Positions 1 through 9,752 of a stretch of DNA of 64,000 nt are shown one piece after another (the first letter of the stretch is position 1; each line of letters starts with the position of its first letter). Origin of the DNA: Balneolaceae bacterium (GTDB lineage: Bacteria; Bacteroidota; Rhodothermia; Balneolales; Balneolaceae); contig JAEPQE010000002.1 in the NCBI GenBank assembly GCA_017640665.1, positions 248,001-312,000 on the forward strand, written 5' to 3'. The notes beneath the pieces are model-generated. The model was not told the DNA's origin, made no database searches, and saw only the letters and a list, made by a program, of their open reading frames with translations. Both the position numbers and the translations under genes were made by a program.

Positions 1-371
1 TTGTCTTTCGTTATAATTTCCAGAGTAAACCATTCTTTGTTAATTAATCCCCTTTCAACTAACGCCTGACCTGAATCAAAATTAGAAAACAAAAACCGAT
101 CAATTTCATCAAAAGAGATATTCCTTCTTTTAATTCTGAGATAGCTAAAAATACGCAGATACTGAGTTAATGAATAAGTATCAGAACTAAACTCGTAGTC
201 GTTTCTTGTGAATACTTTAATCAGAATGGCTACGGCAAATATCCAGAGAAATAAAGCGAAGAAAACCCCAAGCAATAAACAAGCGAATAATGCCATAAAA
301 TCCAGTAAGGTAAAACTGGCTTCCACACTTACTGAAATGATTGGAGGGTTTTTTTGAAGTTTATAGCGCAT
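1..371 (-). CDS. Hypothetical membrane protein (3' end outside window)
   Basis: An ATG at 371 opens a frame that runs off the left edge, so only about 123 N-terminal residues are visible. Residues about 20-50 form one hydrophobic segment rich in L, F, A and V, followed by a charged soluble part (motifs FTRNDYEF and RIKRRNISFDEIDRF). It starts 17 bases after the stop of the carboxylase gene and may share its transcript. I do not recognise a family. A small single-span membrane protein is the most that can be said. Confidence 0.55.
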   Translation of the reverse strand, partial: MRYKLQKNPPIISVSVEASFTLLDFMALFACLLLGVFFALFLWIFAVAILIKVFTRNDYEFSSDTYSLTQYLRIFSYLRIKRRNISFDEIDRFLFSNFDSGQALVERGLINKEWFTLEIITKD

Positions 372-388
372 CTAAGAATATAGAAACT

Positions 389-2008
389 CTATACCTGAAT
401 CACTCCGGTTTTAAAATCTTCTATTTCAGGATTAAGATTGGCACACTTTAATGCATTCGAAATTCGATTTCTGGTTTCCAAAGGGTGAATAATTCCATCT
501 ACCCAAAGTCTGGATGCAGCATAACGAACATTCGTTTGTTTATTGTAGCTATCGGTAATCTCTTTCATCAATTCAGCTTGTTTTTCTTCACTCACTTCCT
601 CTCCTTTCTTTTTCATGGAAGCAATTTTAATCTGAAGCAAAGTTTTTGCAGCTGATGCCCCACTCATTACCGCAATATTCGCTGTTGGCCAAGCATACAT
701 AAATCGCGGATCATACGCACGACCACACATTGCGTAATTCCCGGCTCCATAGCTGTTTCCAATCACTATAGTAATTTTTGGGACAGTAGAGTTTGCCATC
801 GCATTCACCATTTTTGCCCCATCTTTGATGATGCCTCCATGCTCGCTTCTTTTTCCTATCATAAAACCAGTCACATCCTGTAAAAAAACCAAGGGTATCT
901 TCTTCTGGTTACAGTTCATGATAAAACGAGCTGCTTTGTCCGCACTATCGGAATAAATTACTCCACCAATCTGCATCTCTCCTTGTTTAGTTTTGTTGAT
1001 AGTACGTTGATTGGCTACAATCCCAACACTCCAGCCATCTATCCGGGCATAGCCGGTTATCAAAGACTGACCATATCCCTTTTTGAATTCTGTAAAACTA
1101 TCTTCATCAATAATGCATTCCAGAATCTCATTCATATCATAAGGAGATGTTCTTGATTCAGGCAGAATATCGTAGACATCTGATGCAGGTCTTGCCGGAT
1201 CTTTAGGTTCAGACCGGTTAAAACCTGCTTTGTCAAACGGTCCCAGTTTATCAACTAAATCCCGGATGGTGTCAAGACATTCTTCATCGTCTTTCATCTT
1301 GTAGTCCGTAACGCCGCTAATTTCGGTATGGGTGGTAGCGCCACCTAAGGTTTCATTGTCTACTGATTCCCCGATTGCAGCTTTCACCAAATAACTTCCT
1401 GCAAGGAAAACACTGCCAGTTCCATCTACGATTAAAGCCTCATCGCTCATAATGGGCAAATATGCGCCCCCGGCTACACAACTCCCCATGATAGCCGCAA
1501 TTTGGGGGATTCCTTTTGCAGAGATTACTGCGTTGTTTCGAAACATTCTTCCAAAGTGTTCTTTATCTGGAAATATCTCATCTTGCATTGGAAGAAAAAC
1601 TCCCGCTGAGTCTACCAGGTAAATCAGTGGAATATGGTTTTCGATGGCAATTTCCTGTGCTCTCAGATTCTTTTTTGCTGTGATGGGGAACCACGCTCCT
1701 GCTTTTACGGTAGCATCATTGGCTACAATCATACAGGTTCTTCCGCTTACTTCTCCTATCCCGGTAACTACTCCACCGCCGGGACATCCTCCAACTTCCT
1801 CGTACATTTCATATCCGGCCCAGAGCCCTAGTTCATAAAAATCTGAATCCTTATCAACCAATTTTTTGATTCTTTCCCGGGCAGTAAGTTTTCCTTTACT
1901 ATGTTCTTTTTCGATTCTGGAAGTACCTCCCCCCAACTTAATCTGCTCTTCCTGATTATTTAATTCTTTAATTAATTCATTTAACCAATTCTTTGGTTTT
2001 GTGTCCAT
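389..2008 (-). CDS. Acyl-CoA carboxylase, carboxyltransferase (beta) subunit, methylcrotonoyl-CoA type
   Basis: This is the carboxyltransferase subunit of a biotin-dependent acyl-CoA carboxylase, which moves the carboxyl group from carboxybiotin to an acyl-CoA in the cytoplasm. The 539 residues match the family length and have two crotonase-fold halves. Visible motifs are DSAGVFLPMQ (133-142), GSCVAGGAYLP (175-185) and QDVTGFMIGKRSEHGG (about 377-392). The FLPMQDEIFPDKEHFGR stretch resembles methylcrotonoyl-CoA carboxylase beta (leucine breakdown) more than propionyl-CoA carboxylase beta. The biotin-carrying alpha subunit is not next to it here, so substrate choice remains an inference. The ATG at 2008 is the natural start. 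Confidence 0.88.
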   Translation of the reverse strand: MDTKPKNWLNELIKELNNQEEQIKLGGGTSRIEKEHSKGKLTARERIKKLVDKDSDFYELGLWAGYEMYEEVGGCPGGGVVTGIGEVSGRTCMIVANDATVKAGAWFPITAKKNLRAQEIAIENHIPLIYLVDSAGVFLPMQDEIFPDKEHFGRMFRNNAVISAKGIPQIAAIMGSCVAGGAYLPIMSDEALIVDGTGSVFLAGSYLVKAAIGESVDNETLGGATTHTEISGVTDYKMKDDEECLDTIRDLVDKLGPFDKAGFNRSEPKDPARPASDVYDILPESRTSPYDMNEILECIIDEDSFTEFKKGYGQSLITGYARIDGWSVGIVANQRTINKTKQGEMQIGGVIYSDSADKAARFIMNCNQKKIPLVFLQDVTGFMIGKRSEHGGIIKDGAKMVNAMANSTVPKITIVIGNSYGAGNYAMCGRAYDPRFMYAWPTANIAVMSGASAAKTLLQIKIASMKKKGEEVSEEKQAELMKEITDSYNKQTNVRYAASRLWVDGIIHPLETRNRISNALKCANLNPEIEDFKTGVIQV

Positions 2009-2124
2009 AGGTAAGAATTCAATGTTTTTGTATACTAGCGTTCAACTATATTTCGTTGAAAATAGAAATTTTAGAGATCGATTACTTAATTCCTCATCGA
2101 TCTTCGAACTCAATCTTTCTTACA

Positions 2125-3501
2125 ATGCAAAAAAGACTCTTTTTAATCATCGGTTTTTTAGTGATTTCGGCCCCTCTACTTCTGGCTCAGCGTTCTAACC
2201 GGGTCAGTTACGTGAACCTTATTAATCGTGCAAACGCTCCGCAAATATTCATCGATGATATTTTACTACCCACTGAAGACGGGAAAGCAAATCTATCGCT
2301 TATATTTCGTTTTGACAACGACTTCCTTCCCTATAAGAAGATCTCTGTTAGTGACGATATTACCGCTCCAGAGGGTATGCAATATTATACTATAGCGAGG
2401 CTTAACTCTGAAATATATAAAGGCAAAGCCGGACGAAGATCTTCAAATCTGGAAACTGCTACACGAGATTTTTGGATTGATACACTCTATACGAAAACCT
2501 TTGATGAGACTGAATCGAAAAGTTTGTACGCTTCTGGCTCCTTAACAAACACCCTTAATCCAGGACTTTATAACTATGTACTTCAGCTTAGTCTGATGGA
2601 GAGCACTGAAGAAAGAAACTCAAACCGTCAAAATATTCATATTTGGGATTGGGATAAAAAACCATTTGGAGAGATTTATCTTATCAAAGAAAAGACTAAA
2701 GATGATAAGCTGGTCTTAATGAATATGGACGATAACGTGCTCTTTGGGAAAGATTTTATGATGCTGGTCAGAATCCCTAACTATTCTAACGAAAACGATT
2801 ACAATATAACGATCTCCAAAGCGCGAACCGGTCGCCGTGATACTACAAAGGCAGAAACTGTATATAGTGCTGAGTTAGCCAATCAAGAAGTGATGAAGGG
2901 AATCATTCCTCAACTCACAAATGGAAAAGAGCCTGCGATAACCTATAAGAATTCCGAGAATGGGTATGACTATATATTAGTATCTATTCCAAACTCCGGC
3001 TTCGAAAACGCAGCTTATATTGTGGAAGTGACTTCTCCGGATCAGGACAAACCCGTTGCAAAAAGTTTCTTCAAATCCTACTGGAGGGATATGCCTGCCA
3101 GTCTTTTAAACCTGGATGTAGCAATCGATAATATGAAGTTCATTGTTTCTGAAGCTGAGTTAAAGCGATTGAAATCTGGTGACGGGAAGGAAAAAGAGCA
3201 AAAATTCCGAGCCTTCTGGGAGAGTAAAGATCCAACCCCAAATACAGTCTATAACGAATTAATGGCAGAGTATTTTCGTCGGGTTGATTTCGCTTTCAAA
3301 GAGTATAGAAATCCAGGAAACCTTAATGGGCACGAAACAGATCAGGGTGAAGTGTATATAAAATATGGCCCTCCTACGAAGAAAGATCGACGTTTCCCTA
3401 CCAATGGAGAAGTAGTTGAAGTCTGGACTTACCCTAATCGTACTTTTGTATTCCAAAAAACAACAGGGTTTGGAGATTTTGTATTAAAGGCTACAGATTA
3501 G
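2125..3501 (+). CDS. GWxTD-domain secreted protein
   Basis: The start at 2125 is chosen because it opens directly onto a signal peptide (MQKRLFLIIGFLV...LLLAQ). An upstream ATG at 2056 would put 23 polar residues before it. The mature protein of about 440 residues ends in a domain with DQGEVYIKYGPP, an arginine-rich turn and VVEVWTYPNRTFVF, which is the GWxTD family pattern of Bacteroidota and relatives. The diagnostic GWxTD itself reads GHETD here, so the tryptophan is replaced. The function of the family is unknown, and export to the periplasm or outer membrane is expected. The gene is divergent from the carboxylase gene. Confidence 0.75.
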   Translation: MQKRLFLIIGFLVISAPLLLAQRSNRVSYVNLINRANAPQIFIDDILLPTEDGKANLSLIFRFDNDFLPYKKISVSDDITAPEGMQYYTIARLNSEIYKGKAGRRSSNLETATRDFWIDTLYTKTFDETESKSLYASGSLTNTLNPGLYNYVLQLSLMESTEERNSNRQNIHIWDWDKKPFGEIYLIKEKTKDDKLVLMNMDDNVLFGKDFMMLVRIPNYSNENDYNITISKARTGRRDTTKAETVYSAELANQEVMKGIIPQLTNGKEPAITYKNSENGYDYILVSIPNSGFENAAYIVEVTSPDQDKPVAKSFFKSYWRDMPASLLNLDVAIDNMKFIVSEAELKRLKSGDGKEKEQKFRAFWESKDPTPNTVYNELMAEYFRRVDFAFKEYRNPGNLNGHETDQGEVYIKYGPPTKKDRRFPTNGEVVEVWTYPNRTFVFQKTTGFGDFVLKATD

Positions 3502-3555
3502 GACTATTATTTCGAGCTGATTGCCCTTACTTTAGCGCTAGAAAAAAAGAAGTGC

Positions 3556-4545
3556 ATGAAACCTGTCATCGGGATAAGTATTGGCGACATCAACGGAGTT
3601 GGACCTGAGATAATCCTCAAAGCTATTGGGAAGATTGATCTGGAAGCATCCTCTCCCCTCATTATTGCTCCAAAACAAGTACTGGATTACCATGCCAAGC
3701 AACTCAAGCTGAGAATTCATATCAACCGTTGTGAATTTATTGATCAGATTGATCCTGGTTTTATTAATCTGTTGGATATGCCGGTAGAAGACCTCAAAAT
3801 TGTTCCTGGAAATAAGAGTACCCAAAGTGGTGAAATTGCCATGCAATCTATCGAACTTGGAATTGAATTGGCATCCATTGAAGTGACTCAGGCATTAGTG
3901 ACGGCCCCGATCTCTAAAGAGGCGGTAAACCTTGCTGGCTATAAAATCCCCGGCCATACCGAATTCCTTGCCCAAAAAACGGATACCGATGAGGTCTTAA
4001 TGATGTTGGTAAGCGAAGCACTTCGAGTTGCATTGGTTACCGCTCACATCCCAATCTCAGCAGTTTCAAAAACTATTTCGAAAGAATTAATTCTCAGAAA
4101 ACTTGGGATTCTGGATCAAAGCCTGAAGAAGGATTTTGGAATCCCTTCCCCAAAAATAGCCGTCTTTGGATTGAATCCTCATGCAGGCGATGGTGGAGTA
4201 ATTGGTAAAGAAGAAATCGAAGTAATCATACCCACACTGAAAAAAGCTCAGTCTTCCGGCATAAATGCAGAAGGACCTTTCCCAGCCGATGGATTCTTTG
4301 GTCAACGCCTGGATAAAGAATTTGATGCTATCCTTGCTATGTACCACGATCAGGGACTGGTTCCTTTCAAACTCCTATCTTTTGGGAAAGGAGTAAATTT
4401 CACGGCTGGGCTTCCCATCATCAGAACTTCACCCGATCACGGTACAGCCTTCAATATTGCAGGAAAAGGATCGGCCAATCCCTCTTCTTTCATTCAGGCC
4501 TATGAGTTAGCCGTTCAACTTGCTAAGAAAAGATATGAACCCTGA
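3556..4545 (+). CDS. pdxA: 4-hydroxythreonine-4-phosphate dehydrogenase
   Basis: PdxA makes 3-amino-1-hydroxyacetone phosphate by NAD-dependent oxidation and decarboxylation of 4-phosphohydroxy-L-threonine in the DXP-dependent pyridoxal phosphate pathway. The 329 residues match the normal length. It opens with GISIGDINGVGPE. The three metal-binding histidines appear as VTAHIPI (H164), GLNPHAGD (H209) and MYHDQG (H264), and PGHTEF gives the substrate histidine (H134). The C-terminal IRTSPDHGTAFNIAGKG motif is intact. It begins an overlapping run with the methyltransferase, ftsE and then queG. Confidence 0.96.
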   Translation: MKPVIGISIGDINGVGPEIILKAIGKIDLEASSPLIIAPKQVLDYHAKQLKLRIHINRCEFIDQIDPGFINLLDMPVEDLKIVPGNKSTQSGEIAMQSIELGIELASIEVTQALVTAPISKEAVNLAGYKIPGHTEFLAQKTDTDEVLMMLVSEALRVALVTAHIPISAVSKTISKELILRKLGILDQSLKKDFGIPSPKIAVFGLNPHAGDGGVIGKEEIEVIIPTLKKAQSSGINAEGPFPADGFFGQRLDKEFDAILAMYHDQGLVPFKLLSFGKGVNFTAGLPIIRTSPDHGTAFNIAGKGSANPSSFIQAYELAVQLAKKRYEP

Positions 4546-5317
4546 GCGAAAAGAAATATATACCTCCCTTGCTCCTCTTTACGACACTTTAATGGGAGAT
4601 GTGGATTATGAATCATGGGCAGATTTCATTGATGAGATCATGCAAACTCATCATTTCGATCCTATTGAGATTCTGGAGCTGGCGTGTGGTACTGGTTCGC
4701 TTGCACTTTCTTTAGCGGAACTCGAATGCTATACCATTACTGCCACCGATCTTTCTCCCTCAATGGTGGACGTGGCACGGGGAAAAGCCGCGGAGTTTGA
4801 ATCCGATGTTAATTTCTTTCCTATGAATTATCTGAACATTAATCTTCAAAAAAAATTCGATTGTATCTACACGGTTTTCGATAGCGTGAACTATCTGAAG
4901 AAGAAATCTGAGGTAAAACTATTTCTGGAAAATTCTTACAAAATCCTGAAACCCGGGGGATTATTGATTTTTGATTTTTCTACCCCAAAAAACTCACTCC
5001 AATCGGTAGACTACCTAAATAATGAAGAAGGCGATGCTGGAAGGTTTCGATACCTAAGAAGCAGTCGTTATGATGCCAAAGAGAAAATCCACTATAATGA
5101 ATTTGAAATTGATGAGCTTGATGAACAAACCGGAAAAGTGATTAATACTTTTCGGGAAGTTCATACACAACGGGCATATTCTCTCAACGAAATGCTGTTA
5201 ATTGTGGAACAAACCCCCTATCATCAGGTTGCTAAATATGATGGCTTTGATTTGATTGACGCCGATGAAAACAGTGCACGCGTAACCATGGTACTAAAAT
5301 GTCAGACACAGCAGTAA
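4535..5317 (+). CDS. Class I SAM-dependent methyltransferase
   Basis: The ATG at 4535 overlaps the end of pdxA by 11 bases. A TTG five codons upstream is a weaker alternative. The 260-residue protein has the Rossmann motif I ILELACGTGSLAL, the acidic ATDLSPSMVD at the end of strand 2, and the motif KPGGLLIFDFSTP. These are the marks of a small-molecule type methyltransferase, similar to YjhP/UbiE-like Methyltransf_25 proteins. The substrate cannot be inferred. The tight coupling to pdxA and ftsE reflects operon packing and does not by itself show a shared pathway. Confidence 0.85.
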   Translation: MNPERKEIYTSLAPLYDTLMGDVDYESWADFIDEIMQTHHFDPIEILELACGTGSLALSLAELECYTITATDLSPSMVDVARGKAAEFESDVNFFPMNYLNINLQKKFDCIYTVFDSVNYLKKKSEVKLFLENSYKILKPGGLLIFDFSTPKNSLQSVDYLNNEEGDAGRFRYLRSSRYDAKEKIHYNEFEIDELDEQTGKVINTFREVHTQRAYSLNEMLLIVEQTPYHQVAKYDGFDLIDADENSARVTMVLKCQTQQ

Positions 5318-6012
5318 TAGAACTTAGAAATGTTTCCCTTAGCTACGAGCACAGACCTGTTCTCAAGAATGTGAATTTCAAGCTCAACAATGGAGAATTT
5401 TGCTACTTGATTGGCCCAACCGGAATTGGAAAAAGTTCTTTTCTGAAATTGCTTTATCGGGATGTAGTGCCTGACGAAGGAAGTGTTCGGGTAACTGATT
5501 TCCCTGTTAATAAAATTAGTATGAAGCAGGTGCCTATACTTCGCCGAAGAATGGGAATCGTTTTTCAGGATTTTCAGCTTCTTCAGGATCGTGATGTATA
5601 CGATAATGTAGCTTTTGCGCTACAGGTAACTGGTGAAAAACCAAAATTCATCAAACAGCGGGTATTAGAGGTTTTAGGGATGGTAGGATTGAGCCACAGA
5701 AGAAAAAACATGCCCAGTGACCTTTCTGGTGGAGAACAACAGCGAGTAGTAATTGCTCGCGCTCTGGCTAATGAACCGCGTATTCTTCTTGCCGATGAAC
5801 CAACCGGAAATCTAGACCCTAAAGCCACTCAGGATATTATGAATATCCTGAAATTGATAAATAACCGGGGCACAGCAGTTCTTTTAGTTACCCATGACTA
5901 CGCCGTTGTGAAGAAATACCCTTACAGAACGGTGCGACTTATTGATGGGAAAGTTCAGGATCTTGCATGGAAAGGCGATAAGTTGGTTCCATTGAAAAAA
6001 GAACCGGTTTAG
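5299..6012 (+). CDS. ftsE: Cell division ATP-binding protein FtsE
   Basis: This is an ABC-transporter ATPase of the FtsE type. With FtsX it forms a membrane complex that controls peptidoglycan hydrolases at the septum. In 237 residues it shows Walker [10 protein letters not shown] (39-47), the Q-loop VFQDFQLL, the signature LSGGEQQ (142-148), Walker [10 protein letters not shown] and the switch histidine in LVTHD. Length and the compact sequence fit FtsE better than LolD, though the two are close relatives. It overlaps the methyltransferase by 19 bases. No FtsX-like membrane gene lies beside it. Confidence 0.8.
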   Translation: MSDTAVIELRNVSLSYEHRPVLKNVNFKLNNGEFCYLIGPTGIGKSSFLKLLYRDVVPDEGSVRVTDFPVNKISMKQVPILRRRMGIVFQDFQLLQDRDVYDNVAFALQVTGEKPKFIKQRVLEVLGMVGLSHRRKNMPSDLSGGEQQRVVIARALANEPRILLADEPTGNLDPKATQDIMNILKLINNRGTAVLLVTHDYAVVKKYPYRTVRLIDGKVQDLAWKGDKLVPLKKEPV

Positions 6013-6030
6013 GTATTTTGATTCATCTTT

Positions 6031-6966
6031 ATGATGAACAAACAGAAATACACTTCTTTAATCCGAAACCGCGCCCTCGAACTGGGCTTTGATGCCTGCG
6101 GTTTTGCCAAAGCGGAACGGTTAGATACCGAAGCCGAAAGACTGGCCAAATGGTTGGATGAAGATCGGCATGGAACTATGGACTGGATGGCAAATAACTT
6201 TGAAAAAAGAGTAGATCCTACCCTATTGGTTCCAGATTCAAAAACGGTAGTTTCTCTTCTTGCCAGTTATCATCACCCAAAACATAACACCCAAGTTGGA
6301 ATAACTGATCAACCACTGATTGCCAAATATGCTCAGGGACGGGATTATCACAAAGTGCTGAAAAAGAAACTAAAAGAGCTTTTCAATTTTACTTCTGATT
6401 TAGTCGGTGGAATTGAAGGACGGTTTTTTACCGATTCTGCCCCTGTTCTTGATAAAGCCTGGGCAGTAAAAGCCGGGCTCGGCTGGGTTGGTAAAAACTC
6501 CAATATCCTGAACAGAAATATTGGTTCCTGGTTTTTTATTGCGGAGATGGTTATTGATCTGGAAACAGAATATGATTCTCCAACCACCGATCATTGCGGA
6601 ACGTGTACCGCTTGTTTAGATGCCTGCCCTACAAATGCCATCTATGAGCCGTATAAAGTCGATGCAACCAAATGCATCTCCTACCTCACCATAGAGCACA
6701 AAGGCGCTATAGACGAGCAATATCATACCGATATCCAGAACTGGGTATTTGGCTGCGATATCTGTCAGGATGTGTGCCCCTGGAACAGCAAAGCGAAGTT
6801 AGCCCAATTATTTGATCTTCATCCAAAAGAAAGAGTTCTGAACGCTAATTTTGAAGGACTGACTGAATCTGAGTTCGATTCATTGTTTGAAGGAAGTGCC
6901 GTCCGGAGAACGAGGTTTGAAGGGTTTTCCCGGAATCTGGAGATTGTGAAGGGGAATCTCTCTTAG
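6031..6966 (+). CDS. queG: Epoxyqueuosine reductase
   Basis: QueG performs the last step of queuosine synthesis, a cobalamin-dependent reduction of epoxyqueuosine in tRNA. Two [4Fe-4S] clusters are visible: CGTCTACLDACP (C189, C192, C195, C199) and C215 with CDICQDVCP (C242, C245, C249). The catalytic aspartate is in FFTDSAPVLDK (D135). The 311 residues correspond to the shorter form without the C-terminal HEAT extension of some homologues. It follows ftsE by 18 bases. An ATG at 6031 is followed directly by a second ATG, so the start is uncertain by one codon. Confidence 0.94.
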   Translation: MMNKQKYTSLIRNRALELGFDACGFAKAERLDTEAERLAKWLDEDRHGTMDWMANNFEKRVDPTLLVPDSKTVVSLLASYHHPKHNTQVGITDQPLIAKYAQGRDYHKVLKKKLKELFNFTSDLVGGIEGRFFTDSAPVLDKAWAVKAGLGWVGKNSNILNRNIGSWFFIAEMVIDLETEYDSPTTDHCGTCTACLDACPTNAIYEPYKVDATKCISYLTIEHKGAIDEQYHTDIQNWVFGCDICQDVCPWNSKAKLAQLFDLHPKERVLNANFEGLTESEFDSLFEGSAVRRTRFEGFSRNLEIVKGNLS

Positions 6967-7025
6967 TAATAGTTGTCTTCAGGAATCGGTTTTGACTTAA
7001 CGCTGTACTTAGCGGAAATGATTAT

Positions 7026-7811
7026 TCAACTGTCGTACTGTTTAAGAATCAGATTCAGTTTTTCTTTGTATGTGCGACTTAACTTCAACTCATTTCCATC
7101 GTTCATTGTAACGATGTATTCGCCATGGAAATAAGATTCCATTGATTCTATTTCCTCGATATTCACGATATATGATTTATGAATTCGAATGTACCGTTCA
7201 GGATCTAATTCACTTTCGATTTCTTTCATTGAATAATTAACAAGCTCCCAGCTTTTATCCTTCAAATGTAGCTTTAAATATGCCCCTTCGCTTTCCATCC
7301 ACATAATTTGGTCGACAGATATGAATGATATCTTCCCTTTTTTCTTGACAGATATTTTTTTTAAAAAGCTTCTTTTTTCTCTTACCTGAAGTATATCAAC
7401 GACTTTCTGTATTGCTTGCAGAGAAATTTCATTCCCGCTTTTATTTTCATCTGCAACCCTATCGAGCATTTTGTTAAATCGATCTTCACTAAATGGTTTT
7501 AAGATGTAATCAATAGCGTTCTCTTCAAATGCTTCTATCGCATATTCTTTATAAGCTGTAATAAAAACTATGTGTGAACTGTTATTTTCTAATTGACTTA
7601 CAAGATCAATTCCGTTTAGTTCAGGCATTTCTATATCCAGAAGTAGTAAACCAGGACTCCTTGCTTTAATCATTTCCAAGGCTTCTTTTCCATTGCTACA
7701 TTCAGAGATCAAAAAGAATCGTTTATCCTTCTCCAGATACACACGGATAACATCCCGGGCTGGTTTTTCGTCGTCGGCAATTATTACGGTTATTTGTTTT
7801 TTGTTATTCAC
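7026..7811 (-). CDS. LytTR-family response regulator
   Basis: This 261-residue protein has an N-terminal receiver domain with acidic pocket D13/D14, phospho-acceptor D59 in LLLLDIEMPELNG and the conserved lysine in YILKPF (about K105). A C-terminal LytTR DNA-binding domain follows (IMWMESEGAYLKL, RYIRIHKSYIVN, LKLSRTYKE). Its start overlaps the end of the sensor kinase by eight bases, so it is the partner of that kinase. It probably controls nearby genes, but no target site is evident. Confidence 0.92.
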   Translation of the reverse strand: MNNKKQITVIIADDEKPARDVIRVYLEKDKRFFLISECSNGKEALEMIKARSPGLLLLDIEMPELNGIDLVSQLENNSSHIVFITAYKEYAIEAFEENAIDYILKPFSEDRFNKMLDRVADENKSGNEISLQAIQKVVDILQVREKRSFLKKISVKKKGKISFISVDQIMWMESEGAYLKLHLKDKSWELVNYSMKEIESELDPERYIRIHKSYIVNIEEIESMESYFHGEYIVTMNDGNELKLSRTYKEKLNLILKQYDS

Positions 7812-8940
7812 TGATTATTTCCGATGATCTTGAAAAGGGAATTTCTAATTCAGTAACCACCCCTTCTAATTTTGAATGATTTTGAATTCGAAATAAAAAA
7901 TCTTCCCTATATAGTTTTTTCAATCTGCTCTTTACATTACGGATGCCGATACCTTCTTGAATAACTTCTTCCTTTAGAAATGGTCCTTCATTAAATAGGA
8001 AAATATGAAGCCGCTTATTTTTTTGAAAAATCTTAAGCTCTATGGTCTTTGCTTTAGCGCTTTTTGCTATTCCGTATTTAATAGCATTCTCAATTAAAGG
8101 CTGGAGAATGAGGTTCGGAACTTTAAAAGGTAAACAATCAGTATCGATTTTTTTCTTTAGTTCAATCCGACCTTTAAATCGTGTTGATTCTATATCCATG
8201 TATAAATCAAAAAACTCAAGTTCTTTCTCTAAACTCACTAACTGATGTTCTTCAAAATCCAAAGTACGACGAAGAAACCCCCCGAGCTTGGTAGTAATAT
8301 TAATTGAGGTGTTATGTTCTCCAACAAGCGTTAATGAAGAGATTGTATTTAACGTGTTGAATAAAAAATGAGGATTTAGCTGTAATTTTAATGCTTGAAG
8401 CTGTGCCTGTGTTAGTTGAGATTTCAACTGGTTATTTTTTAATTTTTCCAGTGCAAGATTTAATTGATTATTCTTCTGTATTGAATAAGCATGGACAACC
8501 ACCAACACCATTTGAACAAGTACAAAAATCAAAAAATCGTTGGTAAATCTTGAGAAAAGATAGGGAGCGTACTCGGAAAAAGAAGCCGTGCTCAAATCCA
8601 GATATCCATATACAGCAAACATATAGAAGAGTGTAATATTACTTAACAGCATTACAAGTACTACCCCTAAAATGAAGTATCTAATAATCACTTTAAGCCA
8701 ATCTTCCTGGCTGAATGGATACTTATTTACCATATACAACATTAATGGACTTGCGACCATCCATAAATACCATATTGGTAACTGGGCAACGAAAAGGTTT
8801 ACCCAATTGGGATCATTACCATTCTTTAGGCTGTTCGAATAAAGCTGACTACTGATAATCACAGCAAAGAAGGTCCAGAAACAAAAAAGGAAAACCCATT
8901 GTTTTAAGGAGATTGATAAATATGTCTTTAGTAAACTCAT
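7804..8940 (-). CDS. Membrane sensor histidine kinase, LytS/YehU (His_kinase) family
   Basis: Four hydrophobic segments fill the first about 150 residues, followed by a coiled-coil region and a His_kinase domain. The phospho-acceptor histidine is H191 in LNPHFLFNTLNTISS. The ATP-binding part shows LILQPLIENAIKYG and GIGIRNVKSRLKKLY. The 378 residues are a typical length. It is translationally coupled to the LytTR regulator downstream. There is no recognisable ligand-binding domain outside the membrane, so the signal is unknown. Confidence 0.9.
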   Translation of the reverse strand: MSLLKTYLSISLKQWVFLFCFWTFFAVIISSQLYSNSLKNGNDPNWVNLFVAQLPIWYLWMVASPLMLYMVNKYPFSQEDWLKVIIRYFILGVVLVMLLSNITLFYMFAVYGYLDLSTASFSEYAPYLFSRFTNDFLIFVLVQMVLVVVHAYSIQKNNQLNLALEKLKNNQLKSQLTQAQLQALKLQLNPHFLFNTLNTISSLTLVGEHNTSINITTKLGGFLRRTLDFEEHQLVSLEKELEFFDLYMDIESTRFKGRIELKKKIDTDCLPFKVPNLILQPLIENAIKYGIAKSAKAKTIELKIFQKNKRLHIFLFNEGPFLKEEVIQEGIGIRNVKSRLKKLYREDFLFRIQNHSKLEGVVTELEIPFSRSSEIISE

Positions 8941-9172
8941 TAAAAATATTTTCCGAAAATAAAGACGTTTGTTTGTTTCTAATAACTGATTGAAGTATAC
9001 CGCTCTTTCTCATTCTCAAAACGGCCTTTTTTATAACTAAACCGGTGCCAACTTATAAATGCTCAAATAAGTCCTTTTGATTAACAAAAAAAGCCTCATC
9101 GTGATTTTTTGATATCAGAATAAAAGAACCAGTGATAGTTTTCAATAAGTAAACCATAACAACTACTTATTG

Positions 9173-9727
9173 ATGAATTCTTACACTAAACTTTTTTACT
9201 CTACATTGATTGTATTCTCATTTCTTTGGGTTCCAAAAGTAAATGCTCAGGCTTTAACCCCAAATGACATACTTGCTGCCTGGGATCTTATGACTGAAAT
9301 GGTACTAGAATCTGCTAAACTGATGCCTGCAGAGGGATACTCTTTCACCCCAAATGATGAATTAAGGAATTTCGCTAATCAAATAAACCATACTGCTGCT
9401 TCTAATGTAGGATTTGGAGCATCTGTAAATGCGGGAATACCAGAATTTGAAATTCCGGATCGTTCGAATCCACCTCAGAAAAAAGAAGAAGTTATTTCCT
9501 TTCTGGAAAACTCATTTAAATATTACCGCTGTGGACTCGAAAGTCTAACCCAAGACGATCTTGAATCAACAGTTCCATGGGGAAGGCTCGGCAATCAAAC
9601 TCAAATTAGCAGATTGAAAGCAATACTAATCGTTATGAGCCACCTACAGAGAGAACATGGTAAAACTATGATGTATTTACGAGCTCAGGGTATCACCCCT
9701 CCTCCTTCCGGCAGTTTTTCCTTTTAA
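9173..9727 (+). CDS. Secreted DinB-like four-helix protein
   Basis: An ATG at 9173 opens a signal peptide (LFYSTLIVFSFLWVPKVNAQ) and a mature part of about 160 residues. The helical pattern resembles the DinB/DUF664 four-helix bundle: FANQINHTAASN early, CGLESLTQDDLESTVPWG in the middle and MSHLQREHGKTMMYLRAQGITPP at the end. Candidate metal-binding histidines lie in QINHT and in SHLQREHG. Secreted members are common in Bacteroidota and their role is unknown. A TTG one codon earlier is also possible. Confidence 0.65.
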   Translation: MNSYTKLFYSTLIVFSFLWVPKVNAQALTPNDILAAWDLMTEMVLESAKLMPAEGYSFTPNDELRNFANQINHTAASNVGFGASVNAGIPEFEIPDRSNPPQKKEEVISFLENSFKYYRCGLESLTQDDLESTVPWGRLGNQTQISRLKAILIVMSHLQREHGKTMMYLRAQGITPPPSGSFSF

Positions 9728-9752
9728 TTCTATTCACAAAATCATATTTCAC

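Noticed and set aside
2056-2124. Upstream start for the GWxTD protein
   Set aside because: It would place a polar stretch before a clear signal peptide beginning at 2125.
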